Assembly: GCF_038070315.1 (NCBI RefSeq)
Contig: NZ_JBBPCC010000005.1
Coordinates: forward strand, 1 to 64,000
Reading direction: 5' to 3'
Length of the DNA stretch: 64,000 nt
Origin: Paenibacillus_G filicis
GTDB taxonomy: Bacteria > Bacillota > Bacilli > Paenibacillales > NBRC-103111
The position numbers and the translations under genes are program-made. Every line of letters starts with the position of its first letter. Position 1 is the stretch's first letter. Positions 35,420 to 44,253 of the stretch are shown here, in pieces. The notes under the pieces are model-generated. The model saw nothing but the letters and a program-made list of their open reading frames with translations. It ran no database searches and was not told where the DNA came from.

Positions 35420-36922
35420 TTACCGGCGTTTCTGGCGAACGAGATTTTTCTGGCGAAAGATCCGAGGCCTTGTAATTAGGTTAGGGAAACGCAGCCGCAG
35501 GACGGTATCCTTCTGGTCCGAGAGATGGAAAGGAGCGAGCGGCGCCGTGTAAGGAACACCCATAGAAGATAAGCTGCACATATGGATGACGATCGCGATA
35601 ACTCCCATAAAGATTCCGAACAGGCCGAAGGAAGCCGCCAGCATCATCAGAAAGAAACGGATGATCCTAACTGTAATCCCCAGATTGAAGGACGGCAGAA
35701 CAAAGTTCGAAATCGCGGTAATGGACACGACAATGACCATCGCTGCGCTGACAAGCCCCGCTTCGACCGCCGCCTGGCCGATGACGAGGGTACCTACAAT
35801 TGAGATGGACTGCCCGACCGTCCGGGGCATTCGCACGCTGGCTTCCCTCAAAATTTCGAAGGTGACCTCCATGATGATGGCCTCGACAAAGGCTGGGAAG
35901 GGCACGCCCTCCCGCTGGCTTGCCAAGTTGTACAAGAGCGTAGTGGGCAGCATCTCCTGGTGGAACGTAGAGATGGCGATGTAAAAGGATGGTGTGAATA
36001 GTGCCAGGCCGAAAGCCAAAAAACGAAGCATCCGAATCAAACTGGAGAAATCGGCCCGTTGATAATAATCCTCGCTCGATTGAAAAAATTGGGTAAATAC
36101 CGCCGGAACGAGCAGCGCGAACGGCGTCCCGTCGACCATGATCGCGATCCGGCCCTCCAGCAGGCCTGCCGCAATTACATCCGGCCGCTCGGAGTTGAAG
36201 ATGGTGGGAAACGGCGTAAGCTGCTTGTCTTCGATTTCTTCCTCAATATAATTGCTCTCCAGCACGGCATCGATATCAATCTTAGACAAGCGCTGCTTGA
36301 CCTCTGCCAGCGCCTCCTCGTTGACGATATCCCGGATGTAGGCAACCGCCACATCCGTATGGGTCAGGCGGCCGACGGTCATCGTCTCGATCCACAGACT
36401 TCGGTCCTTGATTTTCCTGCGCAGCATCGCCGTATTCCAGCGAAGCACCTCGGTAAACCCTTCCCGGGGGCCCCGGACGACAGACTGGACGTTCGGCTCC
36501 TCGACCGTACGAGCGACGATATCCTGGGTCCCTACAGCGAGGCCACGGTCGCATCCGTCCAGCAGAACCACACTGTCGCCGGACAGAAAGAACTCATACA
36601 GTTCCTCAAAGGTAGCTATCTCTTCTACGAACCCTATGGGAATGACCTGATTCTTGCAATGTTCGAGCAGCTGTCCAGCCGTTCTGTGCGGCTGCTCGCC
36701 ACCGGAGCCGGTAAGCAGGGTATGCAGCATAGGATCGATATGGGAAATTCCTTCCACATAAATAATCGCGGCTGCAATGAAGCGGTCTGGACCGGCTCCA
36801 AGCTGCAGCTCGCGGATGACGATGTCTCCGCTGTTCCCGACCTCCGCCCGGATCTGCTTGAGATTCGTTTCAAGCTGAAGAAACAGCTGCTGCTCTTCGC
36901 CGCTTGATGGGTTGTCCTTCAC
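35420..36922 (-). CDS. Spore germinant receptor A subunit (GerAA family)
   Basis: 500 aa from the GTG at 36922, chosen because AGGTG lies six bases upstream; the ATG at 36946 has no site and would sit only about 13 bp from the predicted transcription start. A soluble N-terminal region (1-250) includes LLTGSGGEQPHRTAG and SVVRGPREGFTEVL; a membrane region (about 285-465) contains EVTFEILREASVRMPRTVGQ, a hallmark of the family; a basic tail follows. First gene of the receptor operon. Confidence 0.93.
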   Translation of the reverse strand: MKDNPSSGEEQQLFLQLETNLKQIRAEVGNSGDIVIRELQLGAGPDRFIAAAIIYVEGISHIDPMLHTLLTGSGGEQPHRTAGQLLEHCKNQVIPIGFVEEIATFEELYEFFLSGDSVVLLDGCDRGLAVGTQDIVARTVEEPNVQSVVRGPREGFTEVLRWNTAMLRRKIKDRSLWIETMTVGRLTHTDVAVAYIRDIVNEEALAEVKQRLSKIDIDAVLESNYIEEEIEDKQLTPFPTIFNSERPDVIAAGLLEGRIAIMVDGTPFALLVPAVFTQFFQSSEDYYQRADFSSLIRMLRFLAFGLALFTPSFYIAISTFHQEMLPTTLLYNLASQREGVPFPAFVEAIIMEVTFEILREASVRMPRTVGQSISIVGTLVIGQAAVEAGLVSAAMVIVVSITAISNFVLPSFNLGITVRIIRFFLMMLAASFGLFGIFMGVIAIVIHMCSLSSMGVPYTAPLAPFHLSDQKDTVLRLRFPNLITRPRIFRQKNLVRQKRR

Positions 36923-36965
36923 GACATTCACCTGCTTCCAGATCATAGGAGCATGATTTATCAGA

Positions 36966-36995
36966 TATTTTCTGCATATTTTTCTAAATTATTCA
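36966..36995 (-). promoter_or_regulatory. Candidate sigma-G promoter of the germinant receptor operon
   Basis: On the minus strand TGAATA (36995-36990) fits the sigma-G -35 consensus, followed after 17 bp by GAAAATA (36972-36966), a partial match (4 of 7) to CATACTA. Germinant receptor operons are normally expressed in the forespore under sigma-G. Confidence 0.45.
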
Positions 36996-37039
36996 TATTG
37001 ATAAACGCCTCGGCCCGGCTTCCTGTCTTCCTCTGCACA

Positions 37040-37070
37040 AAAAAAGCCTGACGGACTGCTCCGTCAGACT
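37040..37070 (-). terminator. Terminator of the PDZ-Lon protease gene
   Basis: CTGACGGA (37048-37055) pairs with TCCGTCAG (37060-37067) over a 4-nt loop. On the minus strand it continues GGCTTTTTTTG. It lies 11 bp after the protease stop and insulates the ger operon. Confidence 0.85.
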
Positions 37071-37078
37071 TCTATTCG

Positions 37079-38440
37079 TTAGGTGGACCCTGCATGGGCC
37101 GGGTGATGATGAAGCCAGTCCAGCATCTCGTCCAGCGTGCGCACCGGCACGATGTTCAAGGCCGGAGCCCCCTTGCGTGCATCCGCCTCCTGCCCGGCCG
37201 GAACGAAGAACACGTCGGCTCCCGCTTGCTCCACGGCATAGGCCTTCTGCTCGATACCGCCGATCTTGCCCACGGCGCCGTCGGCTCCGATCGTGCCCGT
37301 GCCGGCGACACGGTTCCCGTTGGTGACGCCTCCAGGTGTCAGCTGATTGATCAGAGTAAGAGCTAGCACTGCACCATGGGAAGGGCCTCCCTGGTAGACC
37401 AGGTATGAGCGGTAATCTACTTGCTTGGGCAGATCAGCCTGAACAAGCTCCTCGACCTGAATGCCGAATACCGCACGCTTGGGCGCGTCCTCGCTCTCCT
37501 TGGTCTTCAGCTTAACCTCCAGCCGCTCCACTCCGCGCAGCAGCTGCACAACCGCCTCCGTTCCCGGCTGAATCGTCTGCATCTGCGCCGCCAACCCGGC
37601 GGATGAGGTGACTGGCTGCCCCTGAACCGCGGCCAGCTGATCGCCAGGCTTCAGCAGGCCGGCTGCCGGGCTGTTAGCCGGTACGCCGACGACCTGTACG
37701 CCGGTGGGCACGACGCCCTTTCCGATGCCGAGCTTGCGGAAGGCGACGGCGCTGCCGATCTTATTGGCATCGGTCCGCTGCAGGTTGGCCTGCTGCTGGG
37801 CCTCCCCAATGGTGATGCGCGTATCCCGCTTCTCGATAAGGACATGCGGCAGCAGAGCTGCATACAGCCAGTCGACCGGGAAGGCGGGACGCTCGATCAC
37901 CAGAACGCCCTCAATCGACCCCCGTGGTTCGCCCCCTTCTACTTGGGCATAGCGGTTCATATTCAGCGTAAAGCCAGGCGAGATAACCTGATACGGGGTC
38001 GGCCAGAATAAACCCGCTGATGCCGCAGCGATCAGGCCGATGACCGTCAGACTGCGCCGGAGCCACCCGGCCCCCGCCCTCTTCTCCGCGAGCAGCAGAT
38101 CGGTCAGCGTCAGCAAGCAGGCTAGGCCGGCCAGCAGAATCACAGCGAACAACCGGCTGGCGTCTGCCAGCAGCACGAATGCGGCACCTGCGCTGCTAAG
38201 CAGGACAAGCCCCGGCAGGACCCGGGCATACCCCCTGCTGCCGCGCAATCGACTGACCGCACCTGCGCACCAGAGCAGGGGTACGAGTGCCGTGAGCCAG
38301 ACCAGGCGCTGCAGCTGATCAATCCAATACATGTCTCCCTGCCGGATCGGATCGCCGACCCACACGATCTCCCCCAGCACGGCTAATCCTGCAGCCAGCA
38401 CATATCCGCTGATATACCATCGGCTCGATAAGCTTTTCAA
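37079..38440 (-). CDS. Membrane-bound PDZ-Lon serine protease (YlbL/SepM-like) with an extra multi-span N terminus
   Basis: 453 aa. An N-terminal block of about four to five membrane helices (10-147) precedes the usual YlbL/SepM core: VISPGFTLNMNRYAQVEG after the last helix, PDZ (about 240-310), and a Lon-type domain with Ser/Lys dyad S354 (QGGPSHGA) and K399 (GGIEQKA). The protease domain faces outside. YlbL and SepM have a single anchor helix, so the extra helices are the odd part. The start is a TTG at 38440 with AAGGAGG 11 bases upstream; an in-frame stop lies just before, so no longer form is possible. SepM processes a peptide pheromone; whether this one does so is unknown. Confidence 0.82.
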   Translation of the reverse strand: MKSLSSRWYISGYVLAAGLAVLGEIVWVGDPIRQGDMYWIDQLQRLVWLTALVPLLWCAGAVSRLRGSRGYARVLPGLVLLSSAGAAFVLLADASRLFAVILLAGLACLLTLTDLLLAEKRAGAGWLRRSLTVIGLIAAASAGLFWPTPYQVISPGFTLNMNRYAQVEGGEPRGSIEGVLVIERPAFPVDWLYAALLPHVLIEKRDTRITIGEAQQQANLQRTDANKIGSAVAFRKLGIGKGVVPTGVQVVGVPANSPAAGLLKPGDQLAAVQGQPVTSSAGLAAQMQTIQPGTEAVVQLLRGVERLEVKLKTKESEDAPKRAVFGIQVEELVQADLPKQVDYRSYLVYQGGPSHGAVLALTLINQLTPGGVTNGNRVAGTGTIGADGAVGKIGGIEQKAYAVEQAGADVFFVPAGQEADARKGAPALNIVPVRTLDEMLDWLHHHPAHAGST

Positions 38441-38587
38441 GCGTCAACGCGCCTCCTTCTCCGTTCTTCCTGTTCTTATCCTATTGTAAATCCGCTCCGT
38501 ACACGGATCAAGCCAACGCTCCTAGGCATCGGCACCTGCACAAAAGCCGCTCTCTCGGAAACGGACATAACCGGGACAAACGTTCCA

Positions 38588-38593
38588 TATAAT
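38588..38593 (+). promoter_or_regulatory. Possible -10 element before the NOS gene
   Basis: TATAAT 45 bp upstream of the ATG at 38638; no good -35 is seen at standard spacing. The promoter activity is therefore uncertain. Confidence 0.35.
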
Positions 38594-38637
38594 GGTAAGA
38601 ATAAGGTAAACTATGCCAGGTAAGGAGGCACGTGTCC

Positions 38638-39732
38638 ATGCCAAGCCAGGATTACTTGGTGGACGAAGCCGCTTCGTTCATCAAGGCTTGCTACGGAGAG
38701 TTGAATAAAACCGTAAGCGAAACCAAGGAAAGATTGTGGGAAGTTTGCCGGGATATTGAAGAGTCGGGCTCCTATACACATACCTACGAGGAGCTGGCGC
38801 ATGGTGCGCGCATGGCGTGGAGAAACAGCAACCGCTGCATCGGACGCCTGCCATGGAACTCGCTCAAGGTATTCGATGCCAGAGAAGCCCAAACCGAGGA
38901 GGATATGGCCGGACTGCTCTTCGAGCATCTGCGGATCGGCTACAACCAAGGCAAGATTAGACCGTGCATCACTATCTTCCGCCCGGCAGACGCCGGCAGT
39001 GACGGTCCGATCCGGCTATGGAACCAGCAGCTAGTCCGCTATGCCGGCTACCGGACCGATCAGGGCATTGTCGGCGACCCCGCCTCGGCGGACTTGACCG
39101 AGGCCTGCCTCCGGCTAGGCTGGAGAGGGACCGGGACCCCCTATGATATCCTCCCTCTCGTCATCCGCATCGGGGACCGGGAGCCCCGGTGGTTCGAGCT
39201 TCCTCGTGAATCGGTGATCGAGGTGCCGATCCGGCATCCGGAGCTGGCGTGGTTCGAAGAGCTGCGTCTCCGCTGGTATGCGATGCCCTTCATCTGCGAC
39301 ATGCTGCTCGAGATCGGCGGCATCCGCTATACGGCGGCACCGTTCAACGCCTGGTACATGGGCACCGAGATTGCGGCCCGCAATCTGGCGGACCCGGACC
39401 GGTACAACGTGCTGCCGAGGCTTGCCCTGAGGATGGGGCTCGACACCTCGACGCATGCCACGCTGTGGAAGGATAAGGCGCTCGTCGAGCTGAATTTGGC
39501 CGTCCTGCATTCCTATCACGAGGACGGTATCAGCATGGTCGATCACCATACGGCCTCCGACCAGTTCAAGCGGTTCGAGCATAACGAGAAGCAGCGGGGC
39601 CGCACCGTGACCGGGGACTGGGGCTGGCTGATTCCGCCGGTCTCTCCCGCAACGACCCATATGTATCACAAGGATTACGACAATGCCGTGCGCAAGCCGA
39701 ATTATTTCCGCCAGCCCTCCGCCCTTCCTTAA
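38638..39732 (+). CDS. nos: Bacterial nitric oxide synthase, oxygenase domain
   Basis: 364-aa cytoplasmic heme enzyme that oxidises arginine to citrulline and nitric oxide using electrons from generic flavodoxin reductases; bacterial forms lack a reductase domain. The heme thiolate is C67 in AWRNSNRCIGRLPW, and the substrate region has PFNAWYMGTEIAARN with the arginine-binding Glu. The C-terminal pterin-binding stretch includes SPATTHMYHKDY. All core residues are present. The ATG at 38638 has AAGGAGG nine bases upstream; a GTG at 38632 is too close. NO from such enzymes is linked to oxidative-stress protection. A LysE-type exporter follows 33 bp later. Confidence 0.96.
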   Translation: MPSQDYLVDEAASFIKACYGELNKTVSETKERLWEVCRDIEESGSYTHTYEELAHGARMAWRNSNRCIGRLPWNSLKVFDAREAQTEEDMAGLLFEHLRIGYNQGKIRPCITIFRPADAGSDGPIRLWNQQLVRYAGYRTDQGIVGDPASADLTEACLRLGWRGTGTPYDILPLVIRIGDREPRWFELPRESVIEVPIRHPELAWFEELRLRWYAMPFICDMLLEIGGIRYTAAPFNAWYMGTEIAARNLADPDRYNVLPRLALRMGLDTSTHATLWKDKALVELNLAVLHSYHEDGISMVDHHTASDQFKRFEHNEKQRGRTVTGDWGWLIPPVSPATTHMYHKDYDNAVRKPNYFRQPSALP

Positions 39733-39765
39733 GCGGCGGATCTTTCATTCAGGAGGTTTCCTTCC

Positions 39766-40395
39766 ATGCTCGGTACGTTCTTTTCCTACGTCTTTCTCGG
39801 CATCTCCATGTCCGCGCCCATCGGACCAATCAATGCCGCCCAGCTCGACCAAGGGCTGCGGAACGGGTTCTGGCACGCTTGGGCTATCGGCCTCGGCGGG
39901 CTGTTCGCGGACGTGCTCTACATGGCGCTGGTGTATATGGGCGTCGTAACCTTCATCGAGACGCCGCTCGTCCAGACCAGCCTGTGGCTATTCGGCAGTC
40001 TCGTGCTGTTCTACATGGGTATCGAGACGCTGCTCCGGGCGAGCAAGCCCGTCGAGACTTCCGGCCGGGGCAAGATCAGCATACGGCGCTCTGCACTAAC
40101 CGGCTTCTTCATGTCCGTGTCCAGTCCGCTGACCATTCTGTTCTGGCTCGGCATCTTCGGCTCTGTGCTCGCCAAAACCGTCTCCTCCCTGGATACGGCA
40201 TCGATGCTCCTGTACAGCGGAGCGATCGTCATCGGCATCCTGCTGTGGGATGTCGTGATGGCACTGCTGGCCAGCGTATTCCGCAAACGCCTGTCGGCCA
40301 GAGCCGTCTTCCTGATCTCGATGCTGTCCGGTCTCTCGCTCGTCGCCTACGCGCTGTACTTCGGATGGATGGCAGCCCGCGCGATCTTCGGTTAG
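39766..40395 (+). CDS. LysE-family amino acid exporter
   Basis: 209-aa membrane protein with six hydrophobic segments. The N-terminal GISMSAPIGPINAAQLDQGLRNG is the LysE/RhtB signature, and SPLTILFWLGIFG is the second conserved proline-rich helix. AGGAGG lies nine bases upstream of the start. It is probably cotranscribed with the NOS gene (33-bp gap), so an arginine- or citrulline-related substrate is possible but unproven. Confidence 0.88.
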   Translation: MLGTFFSYVFLGISMSAPIGPINAAQLDQGLRNGFWHAWAIGLGGLFADVLYMALVYMGVVTFIETPLVQTSLWLFGSLVLFYMGIETLLRASKPVETSGRGKISIRRSALTGFFMSVSSPLTILFWLGIFGSVLAKTVSSLDTASMLLYSGAIVIGILLWDVVMALLASVFRKRLSARAVFLISMLSGLSLVAYALYFGWMAARAIFG

Positions 40396-40414
40396 AGCAG
40401 TCGTGGCACAAGCC

Positions 40415-40460
40415 AAAAGCCGCTTTTCAACTCGCTTAAGAGTCGGGAAGCGGCTTCAGC
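40415..40460. terminator. Bidirectional terminator between lysE and glnL
   Basis: AAGCCGCTT (40417-40425) pairs with AAGCGGCTT (40448-40456), with an inner ACTC/GAGT stem. A-rich sequence before and T-rich after on both strands. It ends the nos-lysE unit and may also stop the minus-strand glnK-glnL transcript, whose stop is about 130 bp away. Confidence 0.7.
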
Positions 40461-40588
40461 TTTATCCACGGTTACTTTTCCAGGTCCGGGCCGCTGCGGC
40501 TTGGCTCGACAGGCTGCGGAACGCCGTACTGGATACGTTCCAACCCATACCCCGGGCATACGGGCTGTCCGGTACGGCGACCCCCGGC

Positions 40589-41539
40589 CTACTGGGCGTG
40601 TACCTCCATATGGAATACGGATAAAAACTTGCGCACGTTAATCCGGCACTTGGTGGTCTTCTCATCCTGCTCCAGCTCCTGCATACGCACCCGCACCTCC
40701 TGGAAGTCGAACAGCCGGGGGGCGAAATGTTCAAAGGTCGGATTGCCGTAATCCGACAACCCCAGCGACGACAGATGCGTGAACGCCTGCAGCACCATCC
40801 GGCGAATGCGCTGCTCCATTGCGCGGATCTCACGCTGGATGTCCGCCGGGTTATTTAGTTGCTTCTGCACCGTCTGGACATAAATTTCTTTTAATTGAAG
40901 CTCATACAGCAGTTCACCTCCGCGCTCCTCCTGGCCGAGCCACTGCATGATCAGCAGCAGGTCGGGTGCCCCCGCTTCCCCGGCTATGCCGAGCTGCAGC
41001 ATCAGCTGCCGCACCTTCTGCTCCAGCGTCTGCTGCTCATACGAGCTGTAGCTGTGGGCGCCGCCCGGCTCGCTGCTGCCCCTCCCCCCGGCAACTGCGC
41101 CGTTCGGCTGCTCGGCAGCCGCGCCGTCAAGCATCTGCAGCGACTTGCGGATCGAGTGCAGGGAGACGGCCAGCGAGATGTGGTTGGCCACCCGCTTCAG
41201 CACCGAAAGCACCTCCAGCCGGTTGATCGGCTTATGGATGAACGTATCGATCCCCTGCTGGTAAGCCTCCCCGATCATCTCCTTGTTCTCTACCTGGGAG
41301 ATCATGATGAAGCGTCCGGCGAAGCCGCCCGTCTGCAGCTTTCGGATCGTCTGGATGCCGTCCATGCCCGGCATCAGCAGATCGATCAGCACGACGTCGA
41401 TACCGTACAGCTGGTCGCTTGACACCAGCTCGCCGTCCTCAGCCTGGCCGGCAACCTCGCCGAGCCCGCTCTCGTTGATTATCCGCTCCAGCATACGCCG
41501 CACCACAGCATCGTCTTCAATCAGGAAGATTCGCAGCAT
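40589..41539 (-). CDS. glnL: GlnL-type response regulator (YcbB family)
   Basis: 316 aa. The receiver domain (1-118) has D9/D10, phospho-acceptor D53 (LIDLLMPGMDGIQTI) and switch lysine in FIHKPINRLEV. The C-terminal half (about 170-316) is the YcbB DNA-binding domain, with ADIQREIRAMEQRIRRMVLQA and DYGNPTFEHFAPRLFDFQEV. A Gly/Ser linker lies between them. In B. subtilis GlnK-GlnL induces glutamine uptake genes. The start overlaps the kinase gene by 23 bp. The adjacent glutamine-type ABC transporter is the natural target. Confidence 0.93.
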   Translation of the reverse strand: MLRIFLIEDDAVVRRMLERIINESGLGEVAGQAEDGELVSSDQLYGIDVVLIDLLMPGMDGIQTIRKLQTGGFAGRFIMISQVENKEMIGEAYQQGIDTFIHKPINRLEVLSVLKRVANHISLAVSLHSIRKSLQMLDGAAAEQPNGAVAGGRGSSEPGGAHSYSSYEQQTLEQKVRQLMLQLGIAGEAGAPDLLLIMQWLGQEERGGELLYELQLKEIYVQTVQKQLNNPADIQREIRAMEQRIRRMVLQAFTHLSSLGLSDYGNPTFEHFAPRLFDFQEVRVRMQELEQDEKTTKCRINVRKFLSVFHMEVHAQ

Positions 41540-42806
41540 CGGAAGCCCTCTCCCCCTTCAATAGTTGATTGGTCGGCACCTTGACCTCGAAGCAGGTTCC
41601 GCGTTCGCCGGGAATAATTCCGATGCTGCCCCGTAGATCGTCCACAATACTCCGGGCATGCGTCAGGCCAATGCCTGTCGAGGCATTTCCTTCCTCATCG
41701 TATTTGGTCGTATACCCGGATTGGAAAACCCATTCCTGCTCTTCCGGCGGAATCCCCGGGCCATCGTCCGTTACCCGAAATACGAGATCGGGGCCCACCA
41801 GCCTGACCACCAGTCCGACCTGCCCCTGCCGACCGCTGGCCTCGACGGCATTGGCAACGAGATTATTCAATACGGACAACAGCTCGTAAATCTGTGACGT
41901 CGTCAGATCCACATCGCACGCCTGGTAAAACCCAATCCGCTTGCCGATCATCTCCGCGTACTTGCGATTGGTGTTCATCACCAACTGGCATAGCTCGGCA
42001 ATCGAGATCCGGGCGGCTAGCTGCTCCTGGTTCATCAGCTTGGAGAGGCCGGCCAGGATGCGCTGGGAATCCTTCTTCACCTCATGCACATGCTCCGCGA
42101 CACGCAGCGCGACGGGGGCATCCGGATGCTCGCCCTCCCCCAGCCGCCGGTAGAGGCGGTAGCTCTCCCGCGTAATTTCCTCCAGATGGGCCATCGATTT
42201 GCGCAGATAGAACGCTTCCTCGTACAAATTCGTGTTGATCATCCGCAGCCGCTCCAGCTCCTGCTGACGGAATTCCCCGACTGCGCGGACCTGCCGGATG
42301 GAGAAATTATTGAACAGGCCGACGACGAACAGGCTGCGCAACGACCCGAACAGCAGCAGTAGCGACAGGCTCTGCCATGTAGGCTCGATCGGGTCTCCCA
42401 TCGCTTGCCGCACCAGCAGCTCGACCAGATTGGACACAAAATCAATCGTCGTCCCGATCAGACCAACCCGGAACGGAAACTCCAGATGACTGCGCGCATG
42501 GCTGAGGTAGAGCAGCAGCGTGAAGCTGATGTAAAAGCCCGCCGAAGGCAGATGAACATGCAGGCTGTCCTGCAGATCTATCCCATACAACAGCGTATCG
42601 AGACCTGTGCGGAAGCACAGAATGAACATGCCTGTCAGCAGCCCCGTCGAGATGACAGGCACCGAGCGGAACCACAGCAAGCCGAAGAAAAACGCCGCAA
42701 TCCCTAGCGAGAAGCGGAAGGAGCCTCCGAACGGATTCACCTTCATTTCCCCGAAAAAAGCGGATGCCACCATAATAATGCCCAAAATCAGCAGTCGTTC
42801 CCGCAC
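41517..42806 (-). CDS. glnK: GlnK-type sensor histidine kinase (YcbA family)
   Basis: 429 aa. Six membrane helices fill the first 185 residues with only short outer loops. A dimerisation helix pair contains a probable phospho-histidine in EHVHEVKKDSQRI, and HATPase_c follows with LNNLVANAVEASG, DDGPGIP and STGIGLTHARSIV. Architecture and pairing match B. subtilis GlnK, which senses glutamine. The 23-bp overlap with glnL implies coupled translation. About 100 bp upstream ends the amino acid transporter operon. Confidence 0.9.
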   Translation of the reverse strand: MRERLLILGIIMVASAFFGEMKVNPFGGSFRFSLGIAAFFFGLLWFRSVPVISTGLLTGMFILCFRTGLDTLLYGIDLQDSLHVHLPSAGFYISFTLLLYLSHARSHLEFPFRVGLIGTTIDFVSNLVELLVRQAMGDPIEPTWQSLSLLLLFGSLRSLFVVGLFNNFSIRQVRAVGEFRQQELERLRMINTNLYEEAFYLRKSMAHLEEITRESYRLYRRLGEGEHPDAPVALRVAEHVHEVKKDSQRILAGLSKLMNQEQLAARISIAELCQLVMNTNRKYAEMIGKRIGFYQACDVDLTTSQIYELLSVLNNLVANAVEASGRQGQVGLVVRLVGPDLVFRVTDDGPGIPPEEQEWVFQSGYTTKYDEEGNASTGIGLTHARSIVDDLRGSIGIIPGERGTCFEVKVPTNQLLKGERASDAANLPD

Positions 42807-42910
42807 GTAGGCCCTCTCTTCTCGTTCATTTAGGTAGGAGACCTTCCTAGAAAAAGGAAGACCTCCATTTCTATTCTACTAGAAAATGGCGGCCTTGAGC
42901 TCCAGAAAAA

Positions 42911-43561
42911 TTAGGAAGTGCGTTTTTCCAGCCGCCGTGACAGCACGGACAGCGCGTAATTAACCGCGAAATACATCAGTGCCACCGCCACAAATATCGG
43001 GATGACGTAATTCACATTGCGACCGTTAATAATCTGGGCATGATTCATCAGCTCCGGCAGCGCGATCACGACAGCCAGCGAAGTATCCTTCAGCAGCGAG
43101 ATGAACTGGCTGACCAGCGGGGGCACCATCCGGCGCAGGGCCTGGGGCAGGATAATATGCCACAGCGTTTGCATGTAGGTAAGCCCGGACGAGCGTGCCG
43201 CTTCCACCTGTCCTTTGTCCACCGACTTCAGGCCGCTCCGTACGATCTCGGAGATCATCGCCGATTCGAAGATCACGAGCGCCAGAATGGCCGCGAACAT
43301 CTTCTCCAGTTTGAAGCCGATCTCCGGCAGCGCGAAGTAAGTGAAGAAAATGATCAGCAGCAACGGCAGATTGCGGACCGTCTCCACCACCAGCACGACC
43401 AGCCAGGAGACCACCGGAATCTTCGCAAACCGCAGCACGCCCAACACGACCCCGACGATAAAGCTGAACACAATCGCGTAGAAGGCCACCTCCAGGGTGA
43501 TCCCGAATCCCTGCAGCAGAAATCTCAAATGGTCGGGAGCATAGGCACCTATAAAATCCAT
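42911..43561 (-). CDS. Amino acid ABC transporter permease, glutamine type
   Basis: 216-aa HisM/GlnP-type permease with five membrane segments. The EAA loop EAARSSGLTYMQTLWHIILPQALRRMVPP contacts the ATPase. GGAGGG precedes the start. It is the last gene of the ATPase-binding protein-permease-permease operon, 18 bp after the other permease. Specificity for glutamine is inferred from the binding protein type and GlnK-GlnL downstream. Confidence 0.92.
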   Translation of the reverse strand: MDFIGAYAPDHLRFLLQGFGITLEVAFYAIVFSFIVGVVLGVLRFAKIPVVSWLVVLVVETVRNLPLLLIIFFTYFALPEIGFKLEKMFAAILALVIFESAMISEIVRSGLKSVDKGQVEAARSSGLTYMQTLWHIILPQALRRMVPPLVSQFISLLKDTSLAVVIALPELMNHAQIINGRNVNYVIPIFVAVALMYFAVNYALSVLSRRLEKRTS

Positions 43562-43579
43562 CGGTCTCCCTCCTTCATG

Positions 43580-44233
43580 TTAGCGGTTAATTTCCAGGCG
43601 GCGCTCCATGTAGCCGACCAGCAGGCTGAGCGGGATCGTCAACACGAGATAGAACAACCCGATGAAAATGTACACGTCAAAGGTAATAAAGGTCTGCGTC
43701 GATACGATATCCCCGAAGTACATCAGATCGAGTCCGGCGATCACGCCGAGAATCGAGGAATTTTTGACCAAGTTGATAAATTGGTTGCCGATCGGAGGGA
43801 TCACGATCTTGATCGCCTGCGGTAAAATAACATGAAGCATCGCCTGAATATAAGTCAGACCCGACGATCGGGCTGCCTCCATCTGTCCGGCCGGCACCGA
43901 CAGGATGCCTGCGCGGACGGTCTCTGCGATGAAGGCCGCTGTATATACGGTCAGTCCAAGTGTCCCCGCCGTGAACGGATCAAGCAGGATGCCAAGTGTC
44001 GGCAGACCAACGAAAAACATGAACACAACCAGAATCAGGGGGATGTTGCGGACAAATTCCACATAAGCCGTTCCCAGCACCTTCAGCACCCGGTAAGGCG
44101 AGATACAGAACACGGCGAGCACGGTGCCTAGCACAAAGCTGCCGATCAGCGCCAGCACGCTTGCCTTGACCGTGTTGCCGAACCCCTCCGCATACATCCC
44201 CCAGTGCCCGGTCAGCACGTTAAGATCAAGCAT
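43580..44233 (-). CDS. Amino acid ABC transporter permease, glutamine type
   Basis: 217-aa HisM/GlnP-type permease paired with the one downstream to form the membrane channel. EAA loop: EAARSSGLTYIQAMLHVILPQAIK, nearly identical to its partner's, so the two arose by duplication. Start at 44233 with GGGGAG eight bases upstream; 20 bp after the binding protein gene. Confidence 0.92.
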   Translation of the reverse strand: MLDLNVLTGHWGMYAEGFGNTVKASVLALIGSFVLGTVLAVFCISPYRVLKVLGTAYVEFVRNIPLILVVFMFFVGLPTLGILLDPFTAGTLGLTVYTAAFIAETVRAGILSVPAGQMEAARSSGLTYIQAMLHVILPQAIKIVIPPIGNQFINLVKNSSILGVIAGLDLMYFGDIVSTQTFITFDVYIFIGLFYLVLTIPLSLLVGYMERRLEINR

Positions 44234-44253
44234 GCGCCCAGCTCCCCTCTGCG

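Noticed and set aside
42838..42895. Terminator after the glutamine permease
   Set aside because: The arms match only partly (two central mismatches) and no T tract follows.
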